Shown piece after piece: positions 1 through 6,049 of a DNA stretch of 8,008 nt (its first letter is position 1; each line of letters starts with the position of its first letter). The position numbers were made by a program, and so were the translations under genes. Where the stretch lies: assembly GCA_001603615.1 (NCBI GenBank), contig LUZL01000091.1, positions 1 to 8,008 of the forward strand, given 5' to 3'. The notes beneath the pieces are model-generated. The model was not told where the DNA came from and searched no databases. It was given only the letters and a program-made list of their open reading frames with translations. This DNA comes from Bacteroidales bacterium Bact_20. Lineage in GTDB: Bacteria; Bacteroidota; Bacteroidia; Bacteroidales; DTU049.

Positions 1-460
1 TAAATCCATATTTTTTTGTAATTTTATTTAATTTTTCTTGATCATATACTATAGCTTCTATATATAATTTCATATCTCCATCGAGGAAATCTCTTTTAGC
101 ATCATTTTCATTAAATAATAAATCCCATTTTGGTATTCTTTTGCCAAAATAAAATTTCCCTCTAATCGTATCTTTATCATGTAAATCTATAATCGTATCA
201 TTAGCATATAAAAACATATATGTTAAACGAAGTCTAATATATGGTAATGAGTCAGGTATTATAATCTTAAATTTACCATCGAAATCTGAGGCTCCTCCTG
301 TTATTAAAGAATCATTATAATACACTGCTATGTTAGCAAATTTTAATAAATTATCAGTTATTACTGAATGGGCTGTACCCTCTATTACTTTTTGTCCATA
401 AATATTCCAATTTATTAGACAAAAAATAAAAATTATTGAAAAATTTTTAAACTTATTCAT
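1..460 (-). CDS. Secreted protein with carboxypeptidase-regulatory-like domain, C-terminus beyond window
   Basis: A minus-strand frame starts with ATG at 460 and stays open for 153 codons to the window edge, so the C-terminus is missing. Residues 1-23 (MNKFKNFSIIFIFCLINWNIYGQ, here split as MNKFKNFSII and FIFCLINWNIYGQ) form a signal peptide with likely cleavage at YG-Q, so the product should be exported. Residues ~24-70 resemble the small beta-sandwich carboxypeptidase-regulatory-like fold common in Bacteroidota surface proteins: a VIEGTAHS strand, FANIAVYYND, then the turn SDFDGKFKI. The rest (RIPKWDLLFNEND and onward) is not recognised. Its ATG lies inside the end of the upstream HEIFH fragment, an 8-bp overlap implying translational coupling. 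That position suggests it is the partner (possibly immunity) protein of the fragment, but no family match proves this. It could equally be an unrelated secreted protein. Confidence 0.72.
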   Translation of the reverse strand, partial: MNKFKNFSIIFIFCLINWNIYGQKVIEGTAHSVITDNLLKFANIAVYYNDSLITGGASDFDGKFKIIIPDSLPYIRLRLTYMFLYANDTIIDLHDKDTIRGKFYFGKRIPKWDLLFNENDAKRDFLDGDMKLYIEAIVYDQEKLNKITKKYGF

Positions 461-674
461 TTATATTTATTTTTGGCAAATTTTTATTATTTATTAATTT
501 ATTAATGTCTTTTTGATTAGGCATATCCCTATCATTATAAGCACCTATGCCATCATCAGCTCCATCCCTATTAAAAAATAATGTATGAAATATCTCATGT
601 ATAGTATTCCTTTTTTGATTTATCATCCCCATCGATCTTTTGAAATTGGTAAATTTTTTTAATTTTTTGAATAA
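453..674 (-). pseudogene. C-terminal remnant of an HEIFH metallopeptidase toxin-like domain
   Basis: The frame opens after a stop at 675-677 and runs to TAA at 453-455; the first ATG is at 632, giving 59 residues. Counting from that Met, residues 12-16 are HEIFH, fitting the zinc-metallopeptidase HExxH signature, followed by TLFFNRDGADDGIGAYND and a polar tail ending in ININE. The product is far too short for a complete protease, since the fold before the HExxH helix is absent. I read it as the tail of a larger secreted or RHS-linked peptidase whose 5' part has been lost. The upstream sequence (675-723) holds only a 12-codon open frame, MKIISQYFDTKK, in a different register. The stop overlaps the start of the next secreted protein by 8 bp, the arrangement expected of a toxin tip and its partner. 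Whether it is still translated is unclear. Confidence 0.5.
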
Positions 675-796
675 TTAATCATAATTATTTTTTTGTATCA
701 AAATATTGTGATATTATTTTCATAAGGTAAAATTAATGAATATTTTTAATTATTTATCCACATTTGATTACGCACATCAGCCATTTTGAGTTATTT
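461..796. other. Weakly coding interval between the two secreted-protein genes
   Basis: This 336-bp stretch has no full-length gene. Its left half is the HEIFH remnant. Its right half (about 675-796) is non-coding apart from two very short minus-strand frames: MKIISQYFDTKK from 723 and MADVRNQMWINN from 784. It contains copy 1 of the direct repeat (714-750). The patch at about 758-790 is noticeably less A+T-rich than its surroundings, which suggests a separate origin. Confidence 0.5.
714..750 (-). repeat. Direct repeat, copy 1 (start-codon-bearing leader)
   Basis: It matches 1761-1797 at 34 of 37 positions by eye, in the same orientation; the three mismatches are at 724-726. On the minus strand it reads AATATTCATTAATTTTAC, then a short variable stretch, then ATGAAAATAA. 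The ATG (723-721) opens only a 12-codon frame here, whereas the second copy opens the RHS fragment. TAATTTTA, one base off the TAnnTTTG element, lies just upstream of the ATG, so a promoter is possible but unproven. Confidence 0.7.
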
Positions 797-1384
797 TTAA
801 AAAGCACCATATGAAAAATAAATAGCTTTTAGATTTCCTTTGTTATCAAAATAGAATTTAGTCATTCCCTCACATTCACCTGCGTTTATAAAATCTATTT
901 CATTATATCTCACCCCACGAGGAATTTTGAATGGTATAAATCCCTGACCCAAGTTATAAATTATACTATCTGGTATATTAAATGCTTTCACAAAATCTTC
1001 CATTTTTAAATTTCTATTAAAATTTATTTTGGGATGGTATATACTAATATGACTCTTTTTGTCAAAATGAATACTTTCTATTTGTACGCTATCGTTATAA
1101 ACATAGTATGATATTCTCGGATTATAGTAAAACAATACATCTAGTATAAAAAAATTATTTATATTTTTAAAACAAAATTGCTTTCTTCCAAGTTCAAAAG
1201 ATTTAGGATGTCCTTTATAAGTTATTAATTGATCTAATGAACTATGGAGAATAACACTTTTAGATTCTAAAATATTAACATTAAAAGAATCTATCTCTAA
1301 TTTATTTTGTGAATTTACATAATTTATCAAAGTAAGATTTATTAAAAATATAATTAGTAAGAATTTATTATTGTATACAGTCAT
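797..1384 (-). CDS. Secreted protein of unknown function, possible partner of the RHS fragment
   Basis: This gene encodes 195 residues. Residues 1-25 (MTVYNNKFLL IIFLINLTLI NYVNS) are a hydrophobic signal peptide with likely cleavage before Q26, so the product should reach the periplasm or surface. No lipobox Cys is present. The mature part is rich in Asn, Ile, Phe and Tyr and ends in a better-ordered stretch (GVRYNEIDFINAGECEG, then KFYFDNKGNLKAIYF) that looks like a pair of beta-hairpins. I do not recognise the family. The ATG overlaps the stop of the RHS fragment as ATGA, which usually indicates translational coupling. In polymorphic toxin loci the gene directly after the toxin tip is normally the immunity gene; a signal peptide would place protection in the periplasm. 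That role is inferred from position only. The start is supported by both the signal peptide and the overlap. Confidence 0.72.
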   Translation of the reverse strand: MTVYNNKFLLIIFLINLTLINYVNSQNKLEIDSFNVNILESKSVILHSSLDQLITYKGHPKSFELGRKQFCFKNINNFFILDVLFYYNPRISYYVYNDSVQIESIHFDKKSHISIYHPKINFNRNLKMEDFVKAFNIPDSIIYNLGQGFIPFKIPRGVRYNEIDFINAGECEGMTKFYFDNKGNLKAIYFSYGAF

Positions 1385-1770
1385 AACTTTATTATTTTTT
1401 CACTAAATGGTAGAAAACTATTATGATTAAAATTATCTGCACCAAAATCATAAAAGTAATTGATATGCGTACCATCAGGATTATGTTGCCAGAGTGGTCT
1501 ATCTAACACATCATAGTGATATGTAGTAGCATTTTGCCATGATAGATTACTATAATTATGATTTATAACACCACTATATACTTCTGTTTCTAGCTGATTT
1601 ACTTGGGTTTGTCTACCAAATACATTAAATATTATTCTGCCCGATACTACTACGGAGTCTACACCATAGATAGTAGATTGCTTTTTCACTTGTATAGCTC
1701 TACCTAGGCCATCAGAGATGGTAACGATCTCATTATTTATAAAGTAATTTATGAAAAGCGTTATTTTCAT
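1381..1770 (-). CDS. RHS/YD-repeat protein fragment
   Basis: The product is 129 residues with characteristic YD/RHS repeat motifs: SDGLGRAIQVKK (19-30), VSGRIIFNVFGRQTQ (42-56) and YHYDVLDRPLWQHNPDGT (84-101), followed by FGADNFNHN. RHS proteins are usually over a thousand residues and form a beta-cocoon around a C-terminal toxin. This piece lacks the N-terminal secretion part, the RHS core with its self-cleavage motif, and any toxin tip, so it is a fragment rather than a working effector. Repeat-like sequence starts within about 17 residues of the ATG, and that ATG belongs to the duplicated leader, suggesting the fragment was fused to a foreign start. The frame ends abruptly (FLPFSEKIIKL) in the ATGA overlap with the next gene. 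No RHS sequence was found between its start and purC, so the rest is deleted or elsewhere in the genome. Confidence 0.7.
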   Translation of the reverse strand: MKITLFINYFINNEIVTISDGLGRAIQVKKQSTIYGVDSVVVSGRIIFNVFGRQTQVNQLETEVYSGVINHNYSNLSWQNATTYHYDVLDRPLWQHNPDGTHINYFYDFGADNFNHNSFLPFSEKIIKL

Positions 1771-1797
1771 TGAGTAAAATTAATGAATATTTTTAAT
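1761..1797 (-). repeat. Direct repeat, copy 2 (leader and start of the RHS fragment)
   Basis: This is the second copy of the element at 714-750, same orientation, 34 of 37 identical. It includes the start codon (1770-1768) and first codons ATG AAA ATA of the RHS fragment. Beyond the repeat the two loci diverge on both sides, so it is not part of a longer duplication. It may be a recombination junction, a mobile leader, or an inherited promoter/start region from a shared ancestor gene. Confidence 0.7.
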
Positions 1798-1991
1798 ATA
1801 TTTTACTTTTTTTGTCAACAACACAAAGAAAAGTCGCAAAAAAAAATCACCGAGGGGGAAATGATTTGATAAAGATCAATATCGGCGTATTCCATTATTA
1901 ATAAATTTTTAGCAAAATTTATTATCTATACGCTTATTTTTTAAAAAATTATAAATATTAGTTAATTTTTGATATATAAAAGCAATGTTGC
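1771..1991. other. Non-coding spacer between purC and the accessory block
   Basis: No convincing gene is present. The longest minus-strand ATG frame I checked begins at 1895 and gives 26 residues (MEYADIDLYQIISPSVIFF, then CDFSLCC), with no recognisable family. The segment around 1826-1890 is clearly richer in G+C than its flanks and includes a run of five G on the + strand (1853-1857). Two small competing hairpins can be drawn: AAATCA/TGATTT with a 12-nt loop (1844-1867), and TTGAT-AAAG-ATCAA (1866-1879). This compositional patch marks the boundary between backbone and accessory DNA. Confidence 0.45.
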
Positions 1992-1993
1992 TT
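1980..1993 (-). terminator. Weak hairpin at the purC stop
   Basis: On the minus strand the purC stop overlaps the palindrome AAGCAACATTGCTT (six complementary bases each side, effectively a 5-bp stem with an ACAT loop), followed by a short T-rich stretch. It could act as a weak intrinsic terminator for the porin-purC transcript and separate it from the accessory block. The stem is short, so the call is tentative. Confidence 0.3.
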
Positions 1994-2936
1994 ACAGATA
2001 TTTCAAAATGCTTTTAGGAAGTTCTTCTTCAAGATTGTTATAATTAATTGGTTGGAAAGCTTTGCCAGTGAGCATTTCATATAATTCTATATATCTATGA
2101 GAAACCTCATGAATAACATCTGGAGGCATGATAGGAGGTTCTTGATTATCCTGACCAGAGAATCCTTGTGCCATGAGCCATTCACGAACAAATTCTTTAG
2201 ACAATTGTTTTTGTGGTTGTCCTGATTTTTGCCTTTCCTCATAACCTTCAGCATAGAAATATCTAGAAGAGTCAGGAGTATGTATTTCATCTATTAGTAT
2301 AATATCTTCATTTAGTTTACCAAATTCATATTTTGTATCTACAAGGATAAGTCCTTTTTGCTTAGCTATCTGGGAACCTCTTTCAAATAATTGAAGAGTA
2401 TAATTTTCTAATTTTTCATAATCTTCTTTAGAAACTAATCCTGCACTGATGATTTCATCTGGAGTAATATCTTCATCATGTCCTTCTAAAGCTTTAGTAG
2501 TAGGAGTGATGATAGGGTGGGGGAAAGGATCATTTTCTTTTAATCCCTCTGGCAATTGTTGACCACATAGACTGCGTTTACCATCTTTATATTCTCTCCA
2601 AGCATGTCCACTCAGATAACCTCTGATAACCATTTCTACTTTAAAAGGAATAGCTTTATGACCTAGCATGCACATAGGATGTGGGCAAACGATTTTCCAA
2701 TTAGGTAAAATATCTTTTGTACTATCTAGGAAATATTCTGCAATTTGATTTAATACTTGCCCTTTGTATGGGATAGGTTGTGGTAATACAACATCAAATG
2801 CTGAGATCCTATCTGTGACAATCATTAATATTAGATTGTCAAATTCATAAATATCACGTACTTTACCTTTGAATAAATTTTTTTGTTTAGGAAAACTAAA
2901 ATTAGTTTCTCTCAAGCCTTCATTTTTATTATTCAT
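1992..2936 (-). CDS. purC: Phosphoribosylaminoimidazole-succinocarboxamide (SAICAR) synthase
   Basis: PurC joins CAIR and L-aspartate with ATP hydrolysis to give SAICAR, a step of cytoplasmic de novo purine synthesis. The 314-residue product is the long form (about 300-320 residues) typical of Bacteroidota and fungal-type enzymes rather than the ~240-residue E. coli form. Visible motifs are the nucleotide-binding GKVRDIYE (24-31), TDRISAFDVVLP (41-52), VIRGYLSGHAWREY in the first third, ILVDTKYEFG and LIDEIHTPDSSRYF in the middle, and KQLSKEFVREWL before the C-terminal helical region. All core signatures are intact, so it should be active. It starts 15 bp after the stop of the outer-membrane protein gene with no promoter-like sequence in the gap, so the two are probably co-transcribed. 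The ATG at 2936 gives a normal family N-terminus. No other purine gene is in the window. Confidence 0.96.
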   Translation of the reverse strand: MNNKNEGLRETNFSFPKQKNLFKGKVRDIYEFDNLILMIVTDRISAFDVVLPQPIPYKGQVLNQIAEYFLDSTKDILPNWKIVCPHPMCMLGHKAIPFKVEMVIRGYLSGHAWREYKDGKRSLCGQQLPEGLKENDPFPHPIITPTTKALEGHDEDITPDEIISAGLVSKEDYEKLENYTLQLFERGSQIAKQKGLILVDTKYEFGKLNEDIILIDEIHTPDSSRYFYAEGYEERQKSGQPQKQLSKEFVREWLMAQGFSGQDNQEPPIMPPDVIHEVSHRYIELYEMLTGKAFQPINYNNLEEELPKSILKYL

Positions 2937-2951
2937 ATGAATTTAAATTTA

Positions 2952-3668
2952 TTAAAATAGAATGCCAACTCTAAGCATTAAGTAGTTAACTTTGGCATTA
3001 TATTTAAAGTTGTTATATTTTTTTAAGCTATTAGTGAGTCCATTATTAAAATATATTTCACATAATAGTGCTGTAGTGCCTCCTAGAGAATATTCTATAC
3101 CACCACCTACATCAAAAGTAGCTCTGAAAAGAGGAACACGGTTTGTGGCAGTTTCATTATCATAAGGTCTAAAAATAAAAGATTCGTCTTGTGCTTTAAT
3201 TTCCTCAGTATATTTAGTCCCTATTCTAAAACCTAATGAGCTACCTAGTCTCATATAATATCTAAAATAATTAATTTCATTAGTGCGCATTTTTATAGTA
3301 ATAGGAATTTGTAAATATTGGATTTTGTATAAAGAATTAATATCAGATTGTTTGAGAATAGAGCCATCATAGCTAACAAGGGTATCAGCATATTTCAGCT
3401 TACCGCTGCCATACATTACATCAAAGCCTGAAGCTATTACAATATTAGGAGCTAGAGCAAACTCTGCCATGAAACCGTATCCATATCCGAAACGAATGCC
3501 TTCATTAGTCCAATCTTTCATATCTGATTTCATCCAGGTAACTCCAGTAGTACCATACATACCAGCTCTGAAAAATTTAAATTCCGTTAGAGCTTCATCA
3601 TTTTGTCCATAAGAGTTTAATGATATCACAGACAAAATTGCTATGATTAAAATTGCTATTCTTTTCAT
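2952..3668 (-). CDS. PorT-family outer-membrane beta-barrel protein
   Basis: The 238-residue product begins with a clear signal peptide (MKRIAILIIAILSVISLNSYG, cleavage before Gln22). The mature part is a run of alternating polar/hydrophobic strands with aromatic girdle residues (for example YGYGFMAEFALAP, NYFRYYMRLGSSLGFRIG, RATFDVGGGIEYSLGG) and ends in a strand closing with aromatic Phe (NYLMLRVGILF). This is the pattern of the small Bacteroidota outer-membrane barrel family related to PorT/OmpW-like barrels (about 8 strands). The specific role is unknown: these proteins are numerous per genome, and only one is the PorT of the type IX secretion system, so no symbol is given. It is the first gene of the leftward unit with purC and is divergent from gldB. 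A TAATTTTG -7 element lies 29 bp upstream of its ATG. Confidence 0.85.
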   Translation of the reverse strand: MKRIAILIIAILSVISLNSYGQNDEALTEFKFFRAGMYGTTGVTWMKSDMKDWTNEGIRFGYGYGFMAEFALAPNIVIASGFDVMYGSGKLKYADTLVSYDGSILKQSDINSLYKIQYLQIPITIKMRTNEINYFRYYMRLGSSLGFRIGTKYTEEIKAQDESFIFRPYDNETATNRVPLFRATFDVGGGIEYSLGGTTALLCEIYFNNGLTNSLKKYNNFKYNAKVNYLMLRVGILF

Positions 3669-3677
3669 TACTTTTAC

Positions 3678-3685
3678 TAATTTTG
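3678..3685 (+). promoter_or_regulatory. -7 promoter element for gldB
   Basis: TAATTTTG is an exact match to the Bacteroidota primary-sigma -7 consensus TAnnTTTG. It lies 34 bp before the gldB ATG, predicting a leader of roughly 30 nt. A TTG at 3653-3655, inside the porin's 5' coding region, is 22 bp upstream and could be the -33 element. Confidence 0.6.
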
Positions 3686-3695
3686 AATTTCAAAA
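3681..3695. promoter_or_regulatory. Perfect 15-bp palindrome between divergent promoters
   Basis: TTTTGAATTTCAAAA has 7-bp arms around a central T. It overlaps the gldB -7 element and ends one base from the porin -7 element, covering both predicted start sites. This is where a dimeric regulator would block both genes. It may also arise by chance in such A+T-rich sequence. Confidence 0.4.
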
Positions 3696-3696
3696 A

Positions 3697-3704
3697 CAAA
3701 ATTA
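3697..3704 (-). promoter_or_regulatory. -7 promoter element for the porin-purC unit
   Basis: On the minus strand it reads TAATTTTG, an exact TAnnTTTG match, 29 bp upstream of the porin ATG. No TTG is visible about 20 bp further upstream. The spacing to the ATG is almost identical to that at hydE, which supports the call. Confidence 0.6.
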
Positions 3705-3719
3705 TAAAATTAATTTATT

Positions 3720-4757
3720 ATGAAAAAAATAATCCCAATAATAGTTTTAATAGCTTTAATTATAAATGGATGCAGCTCTTGTAGTAACAAAAATAAAGAA
3801 AAAGAATTCATTCCATTAATAGAACGAAAAAAATTGTCTAAAATATATGTACCACCTATCAAAATACACAGATATGAGCAAGATTTATTTGCTATTCCTG
3901 TAGATAGTTTAAAAGAAAATTTAACAAAATTGCACAGCAAATATAGTTTTTTTTACAACCTAGAGGACTTGGATAATCCAGCAAATATTTATCAAATGAA
4001 ATTATATTTAAACGATCCTATAGTTAAACAATTTAAAAAAGATGTAGATAAGCAATACAATGATTTGTCGTGGCTAGAAGTATCACTAAAAGATGCATTT
4101 CAAAGAATATTATATTTTGATAGCACCTTTGTTATTCCCAATGTGTATACATATGTGTCTGGTGGAGATTTTGAATTTCCAGTGAAATATGCAGAGAATA
4201 ATCTTATAATAGCTTTAGATATGTATTTAGGAAGAAATTATAATATTTATGCACAGTTTGGCATACCTAAGTATATTTCTTATAGAATGACAAAGGATTT
4301 TATAATCGTAGATTGCATGAAAGAAATAGGAAGGTCTTATGTAGAAAAATATAATCCACCTAATAGTACATTGCTAGATAAAATGCTGTACCATGGCAAA
4401 ATCTTATATTTTACAGATCTTACATTGCCTGATGTAGCTGATAGCACAAAAATTTATTATACGACACCTCAATATATGTGGGCAAGCATAAACGAAGGGA
4501 ATGTGTGGGGATTTTTTGTAGATAAAAAATTGCTATACATTACAGATGTACGAGAGATAAATAAATATATAGGAGAGGCTCCATTCACAAGTACCTTTTC
4601 ACAGAATAGTGCACCTCGTATAGGACAATACATAGGCTGGCAAATAATACGTATCTATGCTAAAACTCATCCTAATGAAAATTTCAAAAATATTTTTGCG
4701 ATAACGAATTCAAGTATTTTATTACAGCAAAGTGGATATAAACCACAGAAAAAATAA
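3720..4757 (+). CDS. gldB: GldB-family gliding-motility lipoprotein
   Basis: The 345-residue product starts with a lipoprotein signal (MKKIIPIIVLIALIINGC) whose lipobox Cys is residue 18, so it should be lipid-anchored in the envelope. The body matches the GldB family pattern: RYEQDLF (51-57), NLIIALDMYLG (161-171), FGIPKYISYRM, and a C-terminal RIGQYIGWQIIRIYAKTHP segment. Length is normal for the family (about 320-350). In Flavobacterium johnsoniae GldB is required for gliding, but homologues occur in many non-gliding Bacteroidota, so motility here is not implied; its biochemical role is unresolved. The usual gldC neighbour is absent: downstream is hydE in the opposite direction. Four lysine/glutamate-rich residues after the anchor form a short polar linker. 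The gene shares a 51-bp divergent promoter region with the porin. Confidence 0.83.
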   Translation: MKKIIPIIVLIALIINGCSSCSNKNKEKEFIPLIERKKLSKIYVPPIKIHRYEQDLFAIPVDSLKENLTKLHSKYSFFYNLEDLDNPANIYQMKLYLNDPIVKQFKKDVDKQYNDLSWLEVSLKDAFQRILYFDSTFVIPNVYTYVSGGDFEFPVKYAENNLIIALDMYLGRNYNIYAQFGIPKYISYRMTKDFIIVDCMKEIGRSYVEKYNPPNSTLLDKMLYHGKILYFTDLTLPDVADSTKIYYTTPQYMWASINEGNVWGFFVDKKLLYITDVREINKYIGEAPFTSTFSQNSAPRIGQYIGWQIIRIYAKTHPNENFKNIFAITNSSILLQQSGYKPQKK

Positions 4758-4775
4758 AAAATTTTATAATTTTTT
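4756..4775. terminator. Bidirectional all-A/U hairpin between gldB and hydE
   Basis: AAAAAATT-TTAT-AATTTTTT is a perfect 8-bp inverted repeat with a 4-nt loop. It includes the last two bases of the gldB stop codon and, on the other strand, the hydE stop codon and final codons. It has A-runs on one side and T-runs on the other in both directions, so it could end both convergent transcripts. The absence of G:C pairs makes it thermodynamically weak. Confidence 0.4.
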
Positions 4776-5849
4776 TCTATTGAAATAATGAGCACTATCG
4801 CCCCAGTCATCATAGCCTACTTGATAGCCTACCATTTGAACTCTAGCGTCTAAACAAGAAATACAATCATCGGGATTCTCATCTATACAAGGTTTATTTT
4901 CGTAGAGTAAATATTCTTCTCTATATTGTTTAGGAGTAATATTAGGCATCAAGACGTTAGCACCAGCTTGTAGAGCTTTTTCTCTGCCCATAGGGTCTAT
5001 AGCTTGCATAGCAGTAGTAGCAGCTATATTGATATCTGGCATCATCAGTCTGAGAATAGCGATCATTTTCAAAGTTAGATTAAATCTTTCTTTTAATGGC
5101 CATAGGTCATCTTTATATTGATACAGAGGAGTGTCAGGATGCTCTATATATGGCCCCATACCACACATATCTATATCTAAATCTCTCATAAAGATTAGAT
5201 CTTCAGCTAAATGCTCAATAGTTTGAAATGGCAGCCCTATCATTATACCTGTACCTAATTGATAACCAATATTTTTTAAATTTAATAAACAATTATATCT
5301 AGCTGCGAAATCATGGTTGCCATCTTGAGGATGAAGTTTTTTGTATAACTCTGGATGAGACTCCTCAATACGTAATAAATAGCGATGGGCACCTGCATCA
5401 TACCATTTTTTATAGGTTTCAAATGATTGCTCTCCCAATGATAATGTAATGCCTAATTTATTATTACTAATATTTTTAATTTCTCTAATGTATTCAGTTA
5501 TTTTATCTATAAATGCTGGGCTAGTATTTTCACCACTTTGGATTACTATACTTCCATATCTTTCTCTAATAGCGAACTTTACAGCATCAAAAAACTCATC
5601 ATCCTGGATAGTATAACGAATAAAATTCTTATTACCACTTCTAATACCACAGTATAAACAATTTTTTTTACAAATATTTGAATATTCTATTAATCCTCTA
5701 AAGTATACTTTATCACCTCTGTATTTTAAGCGAATTTCATTTGCTTTTTTGACTAAATCTATCATAGAATCACTATCCAATTGTAGCAATTCTATTATAT
5801 CATTTTTATCTAAATTATAGAAATCTTTTTTGTTTAATAAAGTACTCAT
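4764..5849 (-). CDS. hydE: [FeFe]-hydrogenase H-cluster radical SAM maturase HydE
   Basis: HydE is a radical SAM enzyme that, with HydG and HydF, builds the 2Fe subcluster of [FeFe]-hydrogenase. The 361-residue product has the radical SAM triad C60-x3-C64-x2-C67 (CKKNCLYC) in a TIM-barrel context. Family motifs are ITLSLGE (134-140), the AGAHRYLLRIEES segment with PELYKKLHP (152-174), and GYQLGTGIMIGLPFQT (195-210). Near the C-terminus C321-x7-C329-x2-C332 matches the second iron-sulfur site known from Thermotoga HydE; this site is not universal. These features separate it from the related BioB and PylB. hydF, hydG and the hydrogenase itself are not in the window. The gene stands alone, convergent with gldB (6 bp between stops) and preceded by its own TAATTTTG element. 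SAM would come from metK, two genes away. Confidence 0.92.
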   Translation of the reverse strand: MSTLLNKKDFYNLDKNDIIELLQLDSDSMIDLVKKANEIRLKYRGDKVYFRGLIEYSNICKKNCLYCGIRSGNKNFIRYTIQDDEFFDAVKFAIRERYGSIVIQSGENTSPAFIDKITEYIREIKNISNNKLGITLSLGEQSFETYKKWYDAGAHRYLLRIEESHPELYKKLHPQDGNHDFAARYNCLLNLKNIGYQLGTGIMIGLPFQTIEHLAEDLIFMRDLDIDMCGMGPYIEHPDTPLYQYKDDLWPLKERFNLTLKMIAILRLMMPDINIAATTAMQAIDPMGREKALQAGANVLMPNITPKQYREEYLLYENKPCIDENPDDCISCLDARVQMVGYQVGYDDWGDSAHYFNRKKL

Positions 5850-5876
5850 AGATTAAAAAAAACTTTTATAAAATTA

Positions 5877-5884
5877 CAAAATTA
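5877..5884 (-). promoter_or_regulatory. -7 promoter element for hydE
   Basis: On the minus strand it reads TAATTTTG, an exact match to TAnnTTTG, 28 bp upstream of the hydE ATG. No TTG is visible at the usual -33 distance; the upstream DNA is almost pure A/T. Confidence 0.55.
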
Positions 5885-6031
5885 TATTTATTATAAAAAA
5901 TTTATTAATAAATATCACATAAGTTATTAAGATTATTTTTTTGATATATTACTGTATTAATATAATATTTTGAATTTTTTATAAAGATCTTTAATGTTAT
6001 ATAAGAATAAAAAATATTTAAATAATTAATA

Positions 6032-6039
6032 TATATTTG
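6032..6039 (+). promoter_or_regulatory. -7 promoter element for the acyltransferase gene
   Basis: TATATTTG fits TAnnTTTG and ends only 10 bp before the ATG at 6050. Transcription would begin about five bases before the start codon, so the mRNA would be nearly leaderless. No -33 TTG is visible. If the real start codon were downstream the leader would be longer, but no better start is apparent. Confidence 0.45.
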
Positions 6040-6049
6040 CAACAAAAAA

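Noticed and set aside
746..784. 12-residue minus-strand frame MADVRNQMWINN
   Set aside because: It has no homology that I recognise, and it overlaps the direct repeat; treated as chance.
1803..1820. TTGACA on the minus strand upstream of the RHS fragment as a -35 box
   Set aside because: No matching downstream element at suitable spacing, and Bacteroidota primary sigma factors do not use TTGACA/TATAAT promoters.
1818..1895. 26-residue minus-strand frame starting at 1895
   Set aside because: It is too short and without recognisable features; the spacer looks non-coding.
2087..2290. Minus-strand open frame of 67 residues inside purC
   Set aside because: It lies wholly within purC in another frame, has no recognisable motif, and PurC is certain.
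3710..3940. Minus-strand open frame of 76 residues opposite the 5' part of gldB
   Set aside because: It is antisense to the lipoprotein signal and N-terminus of gldB and shows no family features. Its hydrophobic look comes from the complement of A-rich codons.
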